Assembly (NCBI RefSeq): GCF_010211765.1
Contig: NZ_PDWO01000001.1
Location: 434,001 to 498,000, forward strand
Reading direction: 5' to 3'
DNA length: 64,000 nucleotides
DNA from: Pseudoxanthomonas kaohsiungensis
GTDB lineage: Bacteria > Pseudomonadota > Gammaproteobacteria > Xanthomonadales > Xanthomonadaceae
Of the stretch, positions 56,589 to 64,000 are shown piece by piece. The notes under the pieces are model-generated. The model ran no database searches and was not told the origin of the DNA. It saw nothing but the letters and a program-made list of their open reading frames with translations. The position numbers and the translations under genes are program-made. Position 1 is the first letter of the stretch. Each line of letters starts with the position of its first letter.

Positions 56589-57205
56589 CCCGCTCCCTCC
56601 CGATCGCAGGGAGGCGACCGGCTGCGGCACTGTAATCGTTTTCAACCCGACTTGAAAGCCCGCAACGCGCGCGGGAATATCTCTTGGATCAATACGATAC
56701 CCGACATGCTTGATGTTGCGCTGCACAAATCCCGATGCCATCCACGTACGGCCGCCAGCCTGGCCGCGCGGGAAGTGGACGGGCCATGCGTTCGCCCCTC
56801 GCGGACTTGTCGTCGATGTCCGGTCCAGTTCGGCGGGTGGCCGGTCGGCTTGCCTGTACGGCGCCCGTCCGCGCATCCCGCATGTCCCCGGGCCGCTGGA
56901 CAGCCGCGTGCGCCAGCGCTTACCCTTGCTTCACACGTTGGCCGGAAGCAGCGGCCCGCCGGCAAGGGAACCCCGCCGGACACCCCGCCAAGAGGGTGCC
57001 AGCCACCCACGGCGACCGATCGCTGCCCCACCCCGCCACACGCAGACGACCTCCCGGCTGTCGGCCGCCGCCTCCCCCGCGGCGCCGCGCCCGTATTTGA
57101 TGTGCATGTAGCGGCGCCCGTCCCGTTGACCCGGCGACGTCCGCCTCCAGCAGGTGGCACCACGTTCCCGCCCGCGGGCACGTCTTGGTGCGCCCCGTCC
57201 CGGGC
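56589..57205. other. Divergent intergenic region, LacI regulator and scpA
   Basis: 617 bp. The left 60 bp hold the LacI operator and, overlapping it, a TTTCAA/TTGAAA inverted repeat with six-base spacer (about 56638-56659). The remainder is GC-rich; frames of 120-130 codons on both strands lack recognisable domains and are not called. The scpA promoter should lie near 57100-57200, not identified. Confidence 0.4.
56631..56644. promoter_or_regulatory. LacI-family operator
   Basis: TGTAATCGTTTTCA matches the LacI-family consensus TGnAAnCGnTTnCA at every fixed position. It lies 42 bp upstream of the regulator start, a typical place for autorepression. No second perfect site was seen in front of the other genes of the locus. 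Confidence 0.75.
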
Positions 57206-58135
57206 ATGGCTTTCGAGCAGATGAGTTCCGAACCCGCGCAAGACGCGACCTTGACAGTGCAGGCGACCTCGAACCCGCAGCAGCAGGAAATGCCGCTGGC
57301 GATGGTCCATGGCCAGCCGCTGCTGCAGATCCCGCAGGACCTGTACATCCCGCCGGACGCGCTGGAGGTCATCCTCGATGCCTTCGAAGGCCCGCTGGAC
57401 CTGCTGCTGTACCTGATCCGCCGGCAGAACCTCGACATCCTGGACATCCCCGTCGCCGAGATCACCCGGCAGTACGTGGACTACATCAACGTGATGCGCG
57501 AGCTGCGCTTCGAGCTGGCGGCCGAGTACCTGCTCATGGCCGCGATCCTGGCCGAGATCAAGTCGCGGATGCTGCTGCCGCGGCCGGTGAGCGAGGACGG
57601 CGAGGAAGCCGACCCGCGCGCCGAACTGGTCCGCCGGTTGCAGGAGTACGAGCGCTTCAAGCAGGCCGCCGAGGACATCGACGCCCTGCCCCGCCAGGAC
57701 CGCGACACCACCCCGGTGCAGGCGTTCGTGCCGGACCGGGCGGTGGTCCGCCTGCCGCCCCCGGTGGACCTGCGCGAGATGCTGCTGGCCCTGCACGACG
57801 TGCTCAAGCGCGCCGAGCTGTTCAGCGGCCACCACATCAAGCGCGAGGCGCTGAGCGTGCGCCAGCGCATGGGCGACGTGCTGCAGCGCCTGGACGACGG
57901 CCGCTTCCACCGCTTCGAGGCGCTGTTCTCCCCCGAGGAAGGCAAGCTCGGCGTGCTGGTCACCTTCCTGGCGCTGCTGGAACTGGCCAAGGAGCAGCTG
58001 CTGGACATCGTCCAGGACGCCCCGCTGGCGCCGATCTACGTCAAGTCGCTGGCGATCGGCAACACCAACGAACCGCTGCAGTTCCACAGCGAGTTCGACG
58101 ACGGCGATGCCGCCAACGAACCGGCCGCGGGCTGA
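57206..58135 (+). CDS. scpA: Segregation and condensation protein A
   Basis: 309 aa from ATG 57206; ATG 57221 is equally possible and the ribosome site is weak for both. ScpA is the kleisin that bridges the SMC dimer in chromosome condensation. The conserved N-terminal segment is LDAFEGPLDLLLYLIRRQNLDILDIPVAEIT, preceded here by about 45 variable residues, and the C-terminal winged helix includes TFLALLELAKEQLLDIVQD. scpB follows 37 bp later. Confidence 0.93.
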   Translation: MAFEQMSSEPAQDATLTVQATSNPQQQEMPLAMVHGQPLLQIPQDLYIPPDALEVILDAFEGPLDLLLYLIRRQNLDILDIPVAEITRQYVDYINVMRELRFELAAEYLLMAAILAEIKSRMLLPRPVSEDGEEADPRAELVRRLQEYERFKQAAEDIDALPRQDRDTTPVQAFVPDRAVVRLPPPVDLREMLLALHDVLKRAELFSGHHIKREALSVRQRMGDVLQRLDDGRFHRFEALFSPEEGKLGVLVTFLALLELAKEQLLDIVQDAPLAPIYVKSLAIGNTNEPLQFHSEFDDGDAANEPAAG

Positions 58136-58172
58136 TGCCCGGCCGCCCCTTCCACCAGAACCTGCGGGATCC

Positions 58173-59033
58173 ATGGACCAGGCGCTGATCAACCGTATCG
58201 TCGAGGCCGCCCTGCTGGCGGCCAACCAGCCGCTGGCGCTGGCCCAGCTGCACGCGCTGTTCCCCGAGGACGCCCCGGCGCCGCCGGGCAGCGTCGAGGC
58301 GGCGCTCGAGCACCTGCGCGAGGCCTGCGCCGACCGCGGCGTGGAGCTGGTGGAAGTCGCCTCCGGCTTCCGCTACCAGGTCAAGGCGGACGTGCACGGC
58401 TGGGTCGCGCGGCTGTGGACCGAGCGCAAGACCAAGTACACCCGCGCCACCCTGGAAACGCTGGCGCTGATCGCCTACCGGCAACCGATCACCCGCGGCG
58501 AGATCGAGCAGGTGCGCGGCGTGGCGGTGAGCAGCAACATCATCCAGGCGCTGGAAGAGCGCGAGTGGATCCGCGTGGTCGGCCATCGCGACGTGCCCGG
58601 GCGCCCGGCGCTGTACGGCACCACCCGCGGCTTCCTCGATTACTTCGGGCTCAAGCGCCTGGACGAACTGCCGCCGTTGTCCGAGCTGAAGGACATCGGC
58701 GAACTGGAACCCCAGCTGCCGCTGGATCCCGACCAGGCGCCGGCGCAGGCCGGCATTGCCGGCGCCGACCAGGACCACGCCCAGGACCAGGACGACGATG
58801 CGGACCGGGCACCGGCGGACGACGACGGCCTTGCCGCCAACGATGCCGATGCCGGCACCGCCGGCCAGGTCGACACCGATGATCACGCCGACCTCGACAC
58901 GGGCGACCGTGCCGAAGCCTCCGGCGACGACGACGGACACCCCACTTCAACCGCGCCCGGGGCCGATGACGCCCCCGGCGATCCCGAAACACAGGCCGAC
59001 GAAGAAGACGCCGGCCGGAGCAAGATCCAATGA
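58173..59033 (+). CDS. scpB: Segregation and condensation protein B
   Basis: 286 aa. Residues 1 to about 185 are the two winged-helix domains of ScpB (FRYQVKADVHGWVARLW, TLETLALIAYRQPITRGEIEQVRG). The last 95 residues are an acidic Asp/Ala-rich tail, absent from short ScpB proteins. The tail's opposite charge to the RluB tail encoded next is notable. Stop overlaps the rluB start by ATGA. Confidence 0.95.
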   Translation: MDQALINRIVEAALLAANQPLALAQLHALFPEDAPAPPGSVEAALEHLREACADRGVELVEVASGFRYQVKADVHGWVARLWTERKTKYTRATLETLALIAYRQPITRGEIEQVRGVAVSSNIIQALEEREWIRVVGHRDVPGRPALYGTTRGFLDYFGLKRLDELPPLSELKDIGELEPQLPLDPDQAPAQAGIAGADQDHAQDQDDDADRAPADDDGLAANDADAGTAGQVDTDDHADLDTGDRAEASGDDDGHPTSTAPGADDAPGDPETQADEEDAGRSKIQ

Positions 59034-60619
59034 CTGATCCAACCCCCCGCAAGCCCCTGGGCAAGCTCTCGCTCAAGCGCGCAGACGACACCGCAGCGCC
59101 GGCGGCCAAGGCCGAAGAACGCCTGCACAAGGTCCTGGCCCAGGCCGGGCTCGGCTCGCGCCGCGCCCTGGAGCAGCGCATCGCCGACGGCCTGGTCAAG
59201 GTCAACGGCGAGGTCGCCCAGGTCGGCCAGAGCATCCGCAGCGGCGACCGCGTCGAACTGGACGGCAAGGCCTTCGTCGCCTCGGCCCTGACCGAACCGG
59301 CGCGCGTGCTCGTCTACAACAAGCCCGAAGGCGAGGTCACGACCCGCGAAGACCCCGAAGGCCGCCCGACCATCTTCGAGGCGCTGCCGCGCCTGAAGGG
59401 TGCGCGCTGGATCGCCATCGGCCGCCTGGACATCAACACCACCGGCCTGCTGCTGCTGACCACCGATGGCGAGATCGCCAACGCGATGATGCATCCCTCG
59501 CACGAGGTCGAGCGCGAGTACGTGGTGCGCGTGCGCGCGCCCGAAGGCCAGGACAGCGTGCCGGACAACATCGTCGACCGCCTCGCCCGCGGCGTCGCGC
59601 TGGAGGATGGCCCGGCCAAGTTCGACAGGATCGAGCGCATCGGCGGCACCAGCGCGTCCGGCGAGGGCCGCCACGACTGGTTCAGCGTGGTCGTCAAGGA
59701 AGGCCGCAACCGCGAGGTGCGGCGCCTGTGGGAATCGCAGGGCTGCCAGGTCAGCCGCCTCAAGCGCGTGCGCTATGGCAGCGTGTCGCTGCCGCGCGAA
59801 CTGCTGCGCGGCCAGTCGCAGGAGCTGCCGGAGGCCCAGGTCGAGGCGCTGCGCAAGCAACTGGCGCTGGAGGACAACAGCGACTCCACCCTCACCCTGC
59901 AGCCGGTGATCGGCCAGCGCCGCGCGGCCAAGGCGACCGTGCACGTGGGCCGCGAGCGCGGCCCCGGCCAGGCTTACGTCAACGGCCACAACACCGCCGA
60001 CGAAGGCCGCGAACTGCGTCGCTTCGACCATGTGCGCGAGGACCGGCGTGGCGGCCGCGGCAACAAGAAGCCGCACGGCGGGCTGACCGTCAGCGGCGAA
60101 ATGGCGGCCAAGCAGTCGCAGAAGCCGTTCAAGCAGCGCAAGGACAAGGGCGCGCGGGCGTTGCCCGAGGGCAATCCCGCCGCGTTCCGCACCTGGTACG
60201 TACCCGAGGGCGTGGATACCGGCCCGAGCGGCCATCGCAACGCCGGTCCGGGCGGCAAGCCACGCTATGGCAAGCCCGGCGGCAAGCCGGGTGGCCGCTC
60301 CGGCGGCGGCGGCGGCGGATACGCTGGCGGCGGCCAGGGTCAGGGCCAAGGCGCCGGTGCCGGCGCGCGCAAGCCCCGCCCCTACGGCCATCCGGGCAAC
60401 GCCCCTCACTTCCCGTCCGACCATGCCACGCCCGGTGCCCATCCGGGCCCTGCGCGTGGCCCGCGCGGTCCCCGTCCCGGCGGCGGCAACGCCCAGGCGC
60501 GCCCGGGCGGTCGTCCCGGCGGCGGTGGCAATGCGCGTCCCGGTGGCGGTGCCCGCCCCGGAGGGCGTCCCGGTGGGGCGCCGCGCGGCGGCAACCGCGG
60601 TCCGCGCGGCCAGGGCTGA
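59030..60619 (+). CDS. rluB: 23S rRNA pseudouridine(2605) synthase with long RGG-like tail
   Basis: 529 aa. An S4 RNA-binding domain (residues about 30-80, ERLHKVLAQAGLGSRRALEQRI) is followed by the RsuA/RluB catalytic domain with the Asp motif GRLDINTTGLLLLTTDG. The enzyme core ends near residue 300. The remaining 230 residues are basic then Gly/Arg/Pro-rich, with many RPGG and GGR units. It is about 240 residues longer than E. coli RluB. The tail probably binds RNA unspecifically. ATGA coupling to scpB. Confidence 0.95.
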   Translation: MTDPTPRKPLGKLSLKRADDTAAPAAKAEERLHKVLAQAGLGSRRALEQRIADGLVKVNGEVAQVGQSIRSGDRVELDGKAFVASALTEPARVLVYNKPEGEVTTREDPEGRPTIFEALPRLKGARWIAIGRLDINTTGLLLLTTDGEIANAMMHPSHEVEREYVVRVRAPEGQDSVPDNIVDRLARGVALEDGPAKFDRIERIGGTSASGEGRHDWFSVVVKEGRNREVRRLWESQGCQVSRLKRVRYGSVSLPRELLRGQSQELPEAQVEALRKQLALEDNSDSTLTLQPVIGQRRAAKATVHVGRERGPGQAYVNGHNTADEGRELRRFDHVREDRRGGRGNKKPHGGLTVSGEMAAKQSQKPFKQRKDKGARALPEGNPAAFRTWYVPEGVDTGPSGHRNAGPGGKPRYGKPGGKPGGRSGGGGGGYAGGGQGQGQGAGAGARKPRPYGHPGNAPHFPSDHATPGAHPGPARGPRGPRPGGGNAQARPGGRPGGGGNARPGGGARPGGRPGGAPRGGNRGPRGQG

Positions 60620-60679
60620 GGCCTCGCCGACAATACCGGCCGACCCGGTGCATTGCGCCGGCCAGGCCACGCTCAACGC

Positions 60680-60781
60680 GTAGAGCGGGGCTTGCCCCGC
60701 TGCTCCTCTCCCTTCAGGCGACGCCACCCAGCCCCGCAACAAGCGGGGCTGGTTGTTTCAGCGGGGCAAGCCCCGCTCTGC
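60680..60781. repeat. Inverted pair of GTAG-type palindromic repeats (SMAG-like)
   Basis: Copies at 60680-60701 (plus) and 60760-60781 (minus, with GCAG in place of GTAG). A separate terminator hairpin lies between them. They separate rluB from a convergent gene. Confidence 0.85.
60730..60758 (+). terminator. Rho-independent terminator of scpA-scpB-rluB
   Basis: Stem AGCCCCGC/GCGGGGCT (60730-60750) with loop AACAA, followed by GGTTGTTT. The T tract is short but the stem is strong. Confidence 0.65.
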
Positions 60782-60786
60782 CACGA

Positions 60787-61233
60787 TCAGCGTGGCTCTA
60801 TCACGAAGTTGCCGAAGGCCACGCCCAGGTCCCAGCCCTGCCCGGTGCCGGCCAGGGCCAGTGACACCTCGCCCTTGGTCATCACCTGGGCCTTGCTCGA
60901 CTTGACCGCGCCGGCATGCGCTTCGGCCGCGGCATAGGTCCCGAGCGTTTCGCGGATGCTGGACACGCCGGAGAACTCACCGACACCGTTCTCGATCTTG
61001 GACTTGCCGAAGGTGATGCCGCCGCCCTTGGCGCTGATGCTCACCGGCAGGCTGCTGCCGTCGTCGCAGGTGATCGTGCCGGTGCCCTTGGCGGTCTTGT
61101 AGAAGGCCGACCAGCCCTCGAGGTTGAAGCGCAGCTTGCAGTCGACATTGCCGGCGGCCTGCGCGGCCGGCGCGAGCGCGATCAGGAACGGCAGTGCGGC
61201 GCACAGGATCGTCTGGCGGGAAAGAGTGGACAT
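60787..61233 (-). CDS. Secreted protein of unknown function
   Basis: 148 aa. A Sec signal peptide (LSRQTILCAALPFLIALAPAAQA) ends near residue 26. The mature part has KGTGTITCDDGSSLPVSISAKGGG and KIENGVGEFSGVSSIRETLGTYA, a beta-rich pattern somewhat like EipA/DUF1134 or YSC84-type proteins, but no family can be named with confidence. Two cysteines (near residues 32 and 56) may form a disulfide. It converges with rluB. Confidence 0.75.
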   Translation of the reverse strand: MSTLSRQTILCAALPFLIALAPAAQAAGNVDCKLRFNLEGWSAFYKTAKGTGTITCDDGSSLPVSISAKGGGITFGKSKIENGVGEFSGVSSIRETLGTYAAAEAHAGAVKSSKAQVMTKGEVSLALAGTGQGWDLGVAFGNFVIEPR

Positions 61234-61319
61234 GGCGGCCTCGCGTTGGGTAACGGCGGAAGGTGGGCCGAGGATATAGCAGCCAGGTGCGGCTGCATCG
61301 TGAGGATCCGCTCCGGCGT

Positions 61320-61820
61320 TCAGGCGCCCGTCGCCGTCTCCGGCGCCGCGCGCGTGCCGTGCAGCAGCGCGCCGTCCGCGTCGCTGACGCTGACCGTCAC
61401 CGGCACGCCCTGGCGCACGCTTTCGGTGACCAGGCAGAAGTCCTCGAACTGGGCCAGCAGCCGGTCCAGGCGCTCATGCCCGGCGGCGGCCTCGGCCAGC
61501 TGCAGGTCGGCCTGGATGTGCGCCACCCGCCAGCGGCCGCCCGCATTGCGGGCCAGGGTCGCGGTGGCCCGGGTCGTCAGCGGTCCGGGCGCGTTGTGGA
61601 ACTTGCGCATCGCGAACAGGAGGCTGGCGCTGAGGCAGTTGGCGACCGCGGCGGCGAGCAGGCGCGCGGGATTGGGACCGGCGCCCGCGCCCAGCGGCGG
61701 CAGCTCGTCGGTCAGCAGGTCGGGGATGGCGGTGTCGTCGAAGGCCACGCGGAACAGGTAGCCGGAACGGTCATCGGCTTCCTGGCGGAGGGTGAGGCTG
61801 AACTGCTGGATCTGGTCCAT
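61320..61820 (-). CDS. OsmC family protein
   Basis: 166 aa. OsmC/Ohr proteins reduce organic hydroperoxides with two cysteines; here they are in AVANCLSASLLFAM and QFEDFCLVTESVRQG, at the family spacing. The N-terminal strand region differs from classical OsmC, so it may be another subgroup. ATG at 61820 is 17 bp after the trxC-like stop, so the two form a likely redox operon. Confidence 0.88.
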   Translation of the reverse strand: MDQIQQFSLTLRQEADDRSGYLFRVAFDDTAIPDLLTDELPPLGAGAGPNPARLLAAAVANCLSASLLFAMRKFHNAPGPLTTRATATLARNAGGRWRVAHIQADLQLAEAAAGHERLDRLLAQFEDFCLVTESVRQGVPVTVSVSDADGALLHGTRAAPETATGA

Positions 61821-61837
61821 GGCGGTGCTCCGGGGCA

Positions 61838-62284
61838 TCAACTGGGCAGGTGCTGGCGGGTCCACTGCACGATCGCCTGCAGCGGCAACGCCCCGGCCTG
61901 GCGCGCCAGCTCGCGGCCGCGCAGGAACAGGGCCAGGGTGGGAATGCTGCGGATCGCGAAACGCGCACCGAGCGCTGGTTCGGCTTCGGTGTCCACCTTG
62001 GCAAGGCGCAGCCGCGGTTCGAGCAGGGCGGCGGCCTGCGCATAGGCCGGCGCCATCGTCCGGCAGGGACCGCACCATGGCGCCCAGAAGTCGACCAGCA
62101 GCGGCAGGTCCGAGCGCTGCGCATGGGCATCGAATCCGGCGGCCCCCAACACGAACGGCGCGCCCGGAAACAGCCGCGAACGGCAGCGTCCGCAGACCGG
62201 GTCGTCGCCGACCTTCGCCGCCGGCACGCGGTTGATCGTGTTGCACTGCGGGCAGGCCAGCTGCAGCGGATCGGGCGTGGTCAT
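61838..62284 (-). CDS. trxC: Thioredoxin TrxC
   Basis: 148 aa. The N-terminal zinc finger has Cys11-Cys14 and Cys31-Cys34 (CPQC, CGRC), which separates TrxC from TrxA. The active site is WCGPC at Cys71 and Cys74, with the cis-Pro loop RSIPTLALF. It reduces cytoplasmic disulfides and, in E. coli, responds to oxidative stress. First gene of the pair with the OsmC-like gene. Confidence 0.95.
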   Translation of the reverse strand: MTTPDPLQLACPQCNTINRVPAAKVGDDPVCGRCRSRLFPGAPFVLGAAGFDAHAQRSDLPLLVDFWAPWCGPCRTMAPAYAQAAALLEPRLRLAKVDTEAEPALGARFAIRSIPTLALFLRGRELARQAGALPLQAIVQWTRQHLPS

Positions 62285-62345
62285 GGCGAGGTCTCCTCGG
62301 ATCGACCGGGCCGGCATCGGCGACCGGCCATCAATATTGCACCAC

Positions 62346-62466
62346 GTAGAGCGGGGCTTGCCCCGCGATCCCGCTTGCATATCGCACCGCGTAGAGCGGG
62401 GCTTGCCCCGCTACCCCGCTTGCGAACCGACGTGGGCAACCCGCAGCGGGCCAAGCCCCGCTCTAC
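62346..62466. repeat. Cluster of three GTAG-type palindromic repeats (SMAG-like)
   Basis: Copies at 62346-62367 (plus, last base G), 62391-62412 (plus) and 62445-62466 (minus, one stem base changed). The right copy's GTAG gives the TAG stop codon of the nitrilase gene. Confidence 0.9.
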
Positions 62467-63263
62467 GGGCGCAGCTCGAACGCATCGGCGTCCAGCATCG
62501 CCGGGAACCGCTCGCGGTGCGCGGCCAGCGCCGAGGCCGACAACGTGGTGGTCAGCACCTGCTCGCGCCCGTGCGCCTCGACCTGCGCCAGGCCGAGGTA
62601 GTCGATCACCGCGCTGTCGCCGTCATAGGCCAGGCCGTTGCCGTCGGTGCCGACCCGGTTCACCGCCGCCACGTAGCACAGGTTCTCGATCGCCCGCGCG
62701 CGCAGCAGGGTCTTCCATGCGTGCGCCCGCGCCGAAGGCCAGTTGGCGACGAAGAGCTGCAGGTCGAAATCCATCGCGCCCGGCCGCTCCACGTCGTAGC
62801 GGTTGCGGCAGAACACCGGGAAGCGCAGGTCGTAGCAGACCTGCGGATTGATCCGCCAGCCCTTCAACTCCACGCACAGCCGCTCGCGGCCGGCGGCATA
62901 GCGCTTGTGCTCGCCGGCGTAACGGAACAGGTGGCGCTTGTCGTAGTGCGCCAGGGCGCCGTCGGGCGCGGCCCATAGCAGGCGATTGAAAACGCCTTCG
63001 GCCGTGCGCAACTGGACGCTGCCGGTGACCACGGCATCGAGCAGGCGGGCCTGCCCGCGGATCCAGGCCACGGTCGGTCCGTCCATGCCCTCGGCCTTGT
63101 CGATGGCGTCATTGGAAAAGCCGCTGGTGAAGGTCTCGGGCAGTACCACCAGGTCGGTCGCGCCGGCCAACGGCGCGACCAGCGCGCCGTAGTAGTCGCG
63201 GTTGGCCGCCGGGTCGTGCCAGCGGGTGTCGCCCTGGACGAGGGAAATGCGCAAGTCCTGCAT
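62463..63263 (-). CDS. Carbon-nitrogen hydrolase, YafV-type omega-amidase
   Basis: 266 aa. The nitrilase triad is Glu43 (LPETF), Lys109 (YDKRHLF) and Cys143 (VCYDLRFP). These with ANWPSARAHAWKTLLRARAIEN match YafV/NIT2 omega-amidases, which hydrolyse the amide of alpha-keto acids such as alpha-ketoglutaramate. It lies downstream of an YbdL-like aminotransferase that could make such keto acids. Its stop codon is the GTAG terminus of a palindromic repeat. ATG at 63263. Confidence 0.92.
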   Translation of the reverse strand: MQDLRISLVQGDTRWHDPAANRDYYGALVAPLAGATDLVVLPETFTSGFSNDAIDKAEGMDGPTVAWIRGQARLLDAVVTGSVQLRTAEGVFNRLLWAAPDGALAHYDKRHLFRYAGEHKRYAAGRERLCVELKGWRINPQVCYDLRFPVFCRNRYDVERPGAMDFDLQLFVANWPSARAHAWKTLLRARAIENLCYVAAVNRVGTDGNGLAYDGDSAVIDYLGLAQVEAHGREQVLTTTLSASALAAHRERFPAMLDADAFELRP

Positions 63264-63273
63264 GACAATCTCC

Positions 63274-63355
63274 GTAGAGCGGGGCTTGCCCCGCTGCTCC
63301 GGTGACCGGAGCTGTAAAAGACCAGAAGAAGCAGCGGGGCAGAGCCCCGCTCTAC
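63274..63355. repeat. Inverted pair of GTAG-type palindromic repeats (SMAG-like)
   Basis: Copies at 63274-63295 (plus) and 63333-63355 (minus, 23 nt, centre AGA). They fill the gap between the amidase and aminotransferase genes. The right copy provides the TAG stop of the aminotransferase. Confidence 0.9.
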
Positions 63356-64000
63356 AGTTCCCGCAGCCGCTCGATCGCCGCGTCCAGGGTCGCTTCGTTC
63401 TTGGCAAAGCACAGCCGCGCCAGCCGCTGGCCCGGCGGCGGGCTTTCGTAGAACGGCGACAGCGGAATCGCGGCCACGCCCTTCTCCACCGTGAGCCACT
63501 TCGCGAACTCGTGGTCGGGCAGGTCGCTGACCGCCGAATAGTCGACCAGCTGGAAGTAGCCACCCGGCACGGGCAGCGGCCTGAGCCGGGTGCCGAGCAG
63601 TTGCCCGCGGAAGCGGTCGCGCTTGGCCTGGTAGAACGCGCCCAGCTGCTCATCGTGTTCGGGCTCGTCGCGGATCATCGCGGCGAACGCGTGCTGGGCC
63701 GGGGCGAAGGTGCAGAACACGTTGTACTGGTGGACCTTGCGGAACTCGGCGGTCAGCGCGGCCGGCGCGATCGCGTAGCCGATCTTCCAGCCGGTGCAAT
63801 GGTAGGTCTTGCCGAAGCTGGACACCACGAACGCGCGCTCGCGCAGTTCCGGCCAGCGCAGCACCGACTCGTGGCGGCGCCCGTCGAACACGATGTGCTC
63901 GTACACCTCGTCGGAGATGAGCAGGATACCGGTGCCGCGCAGCAGGTCGGCCAGCGCGCGCATGTCGTCGGCCGAGAACATCGCCCCGGACGGGTTGTGC
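63352..64000 (-). CDS. PLP-dependent aminotransferase, YbdL-type (5' part outside window)
   Basis: The C-terminal 216 residues are present; the frame stays open to the window edge (HNPSGAMFSADDM). Fold-type I features are SDEVYEHIVFDG with the PLP-contacting Asp and Tyr, the Schiff-base lysine in SSFGKTYHCTGWKIGY, and ARLCFAKNEATLDAAIERL near the end with the substrate Arg. The sequence fits YbdL/kynurenine-aminotransferase-like enzymes, which use methionine or glutamine as amino donors. Pairing with the YafV-type amidase supports that reading. Confidence 0.9.
   Translation of the reverse strand, partial: HNPSGAMFSADDMRALADLLRGTGILLISDEVYEHIVFDGRRHESVLRWPELRERAFVVSSFGKTYHCTGWKIGYAIAPAALTAEFRKVHQYNVFCTFAPAQHAFAAMIRDEPEHDEQLGAFYQAKRDRFRGQLLGTRLRPLPVPGGYFQLVDYSAVSDLPDHEFAKWLTVEKGVAAIPLSPFYESPPPGQRLARLCFAKNEATLDAAIERLREL

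Overview
The window looks like chromosomal DNA from a high-GC gammaproteobacterium of the family Xanthomonadaceae (Lysobacteraceae), close to Pseudoxanthomonas, Luteimonas, Lysobacter or Xanthomonas. The grounds are gene order (uvrC-pgsA-tRNA-Gly-tRNA-Cys, exbB-exbD-msbA-lpxK-kdsB, zwf-glk-pgl-edd-eda, scpA-scpB-rluB), an Oar-like TonB-dependent receptor beside a LacI regulator, and GTAG-type palindromic repeats like those described as SMAG in Stenotrophomonas. The genus cannot be fixed from the sequence alone. High GC creates many long open frames opposite real genes; these were left out.

Region 1 (1-10.9 kb, mostly minus strand): four tRNAs (Val, Leu, Cys, Gly), a glutamate-synthase-like flavoprotein, a nucleotide-sugar dehydrogenase, a LacI regulator, a lipoprotein, and a tightly coupled run kdsB, tyrosine phosphatase, NHL-repeat protein, uvrC, pgsA with three ATGA overlaps. 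Region 2 (11.2-21.6 kb): envelope genes lpxK, msbA, exbD, exbB, comEC, the lipoprotein exporter lolCD, and the small pair sdhE-ygfX. Region 3 (21.9-30.4 kb): an MFS transporter divergent from a cytochrome bo-type quinol oxidase operon (cyoABCD) that runs on into a SURF1-like factor and a RegB/RegA-type redox two-component system. Region 4 (31-35.7 kb): a complete succinate dehydrogenase operon with an SdhAF4-like assembly factor, divergent from ygfZ. Quinol oxidase, its probable redox regulator, SDH and three flavin or Fe-S maturation proteins thus lie within 15 kb.

Region 5 (35.8-56.7 kb) is sugar metabolism. A MalK/UgpC-type ATPase diverges from an Entner-Doudoroff operon (zwf, glk, pgl, edd, eda). 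A minus-strand block then reads LacI regulator, TonB-dependent receptor, glucoamylase-like lipoprotein, solute-binding lipoprotein, two sugar permeases and a large modular glycosidase. A perfect LacI-type operator lies 42 bp upstream of the regulator. The parts suggest uptake of a glucan or glucooligosaccharide across both membranes, hydrolysis to glucose, and catabolism through the Entner-Doudoroff route. Region 6 (57.2-64 kb) holds scpA-scpB-rluB, a secreted protein of unknown function, OsmC-like and TrxC-like redox proteins, and a YafV/YbdL-type amidase and aminotransferase pair, the last cut by the window edge.

The most unusual structure is in two non-coding stretches. At 47.3-47.6 kb two elements share a 52-nt core (about 83% identical, opposite orientation) but have unrelated flanking arms, each pairing almost perfectly with its partner (26/26 and 26/28 bp). 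At 30.5-30.9 kb two further nested palindromes show the same design with a different core. One of the 47-kb elements contains the likely start codon of the large glycosidase. Thirteen GTAG-type palindromes are scattered from 35.7 to 63.4 kb, and three genes take their stop codon from the GTAG terminus.
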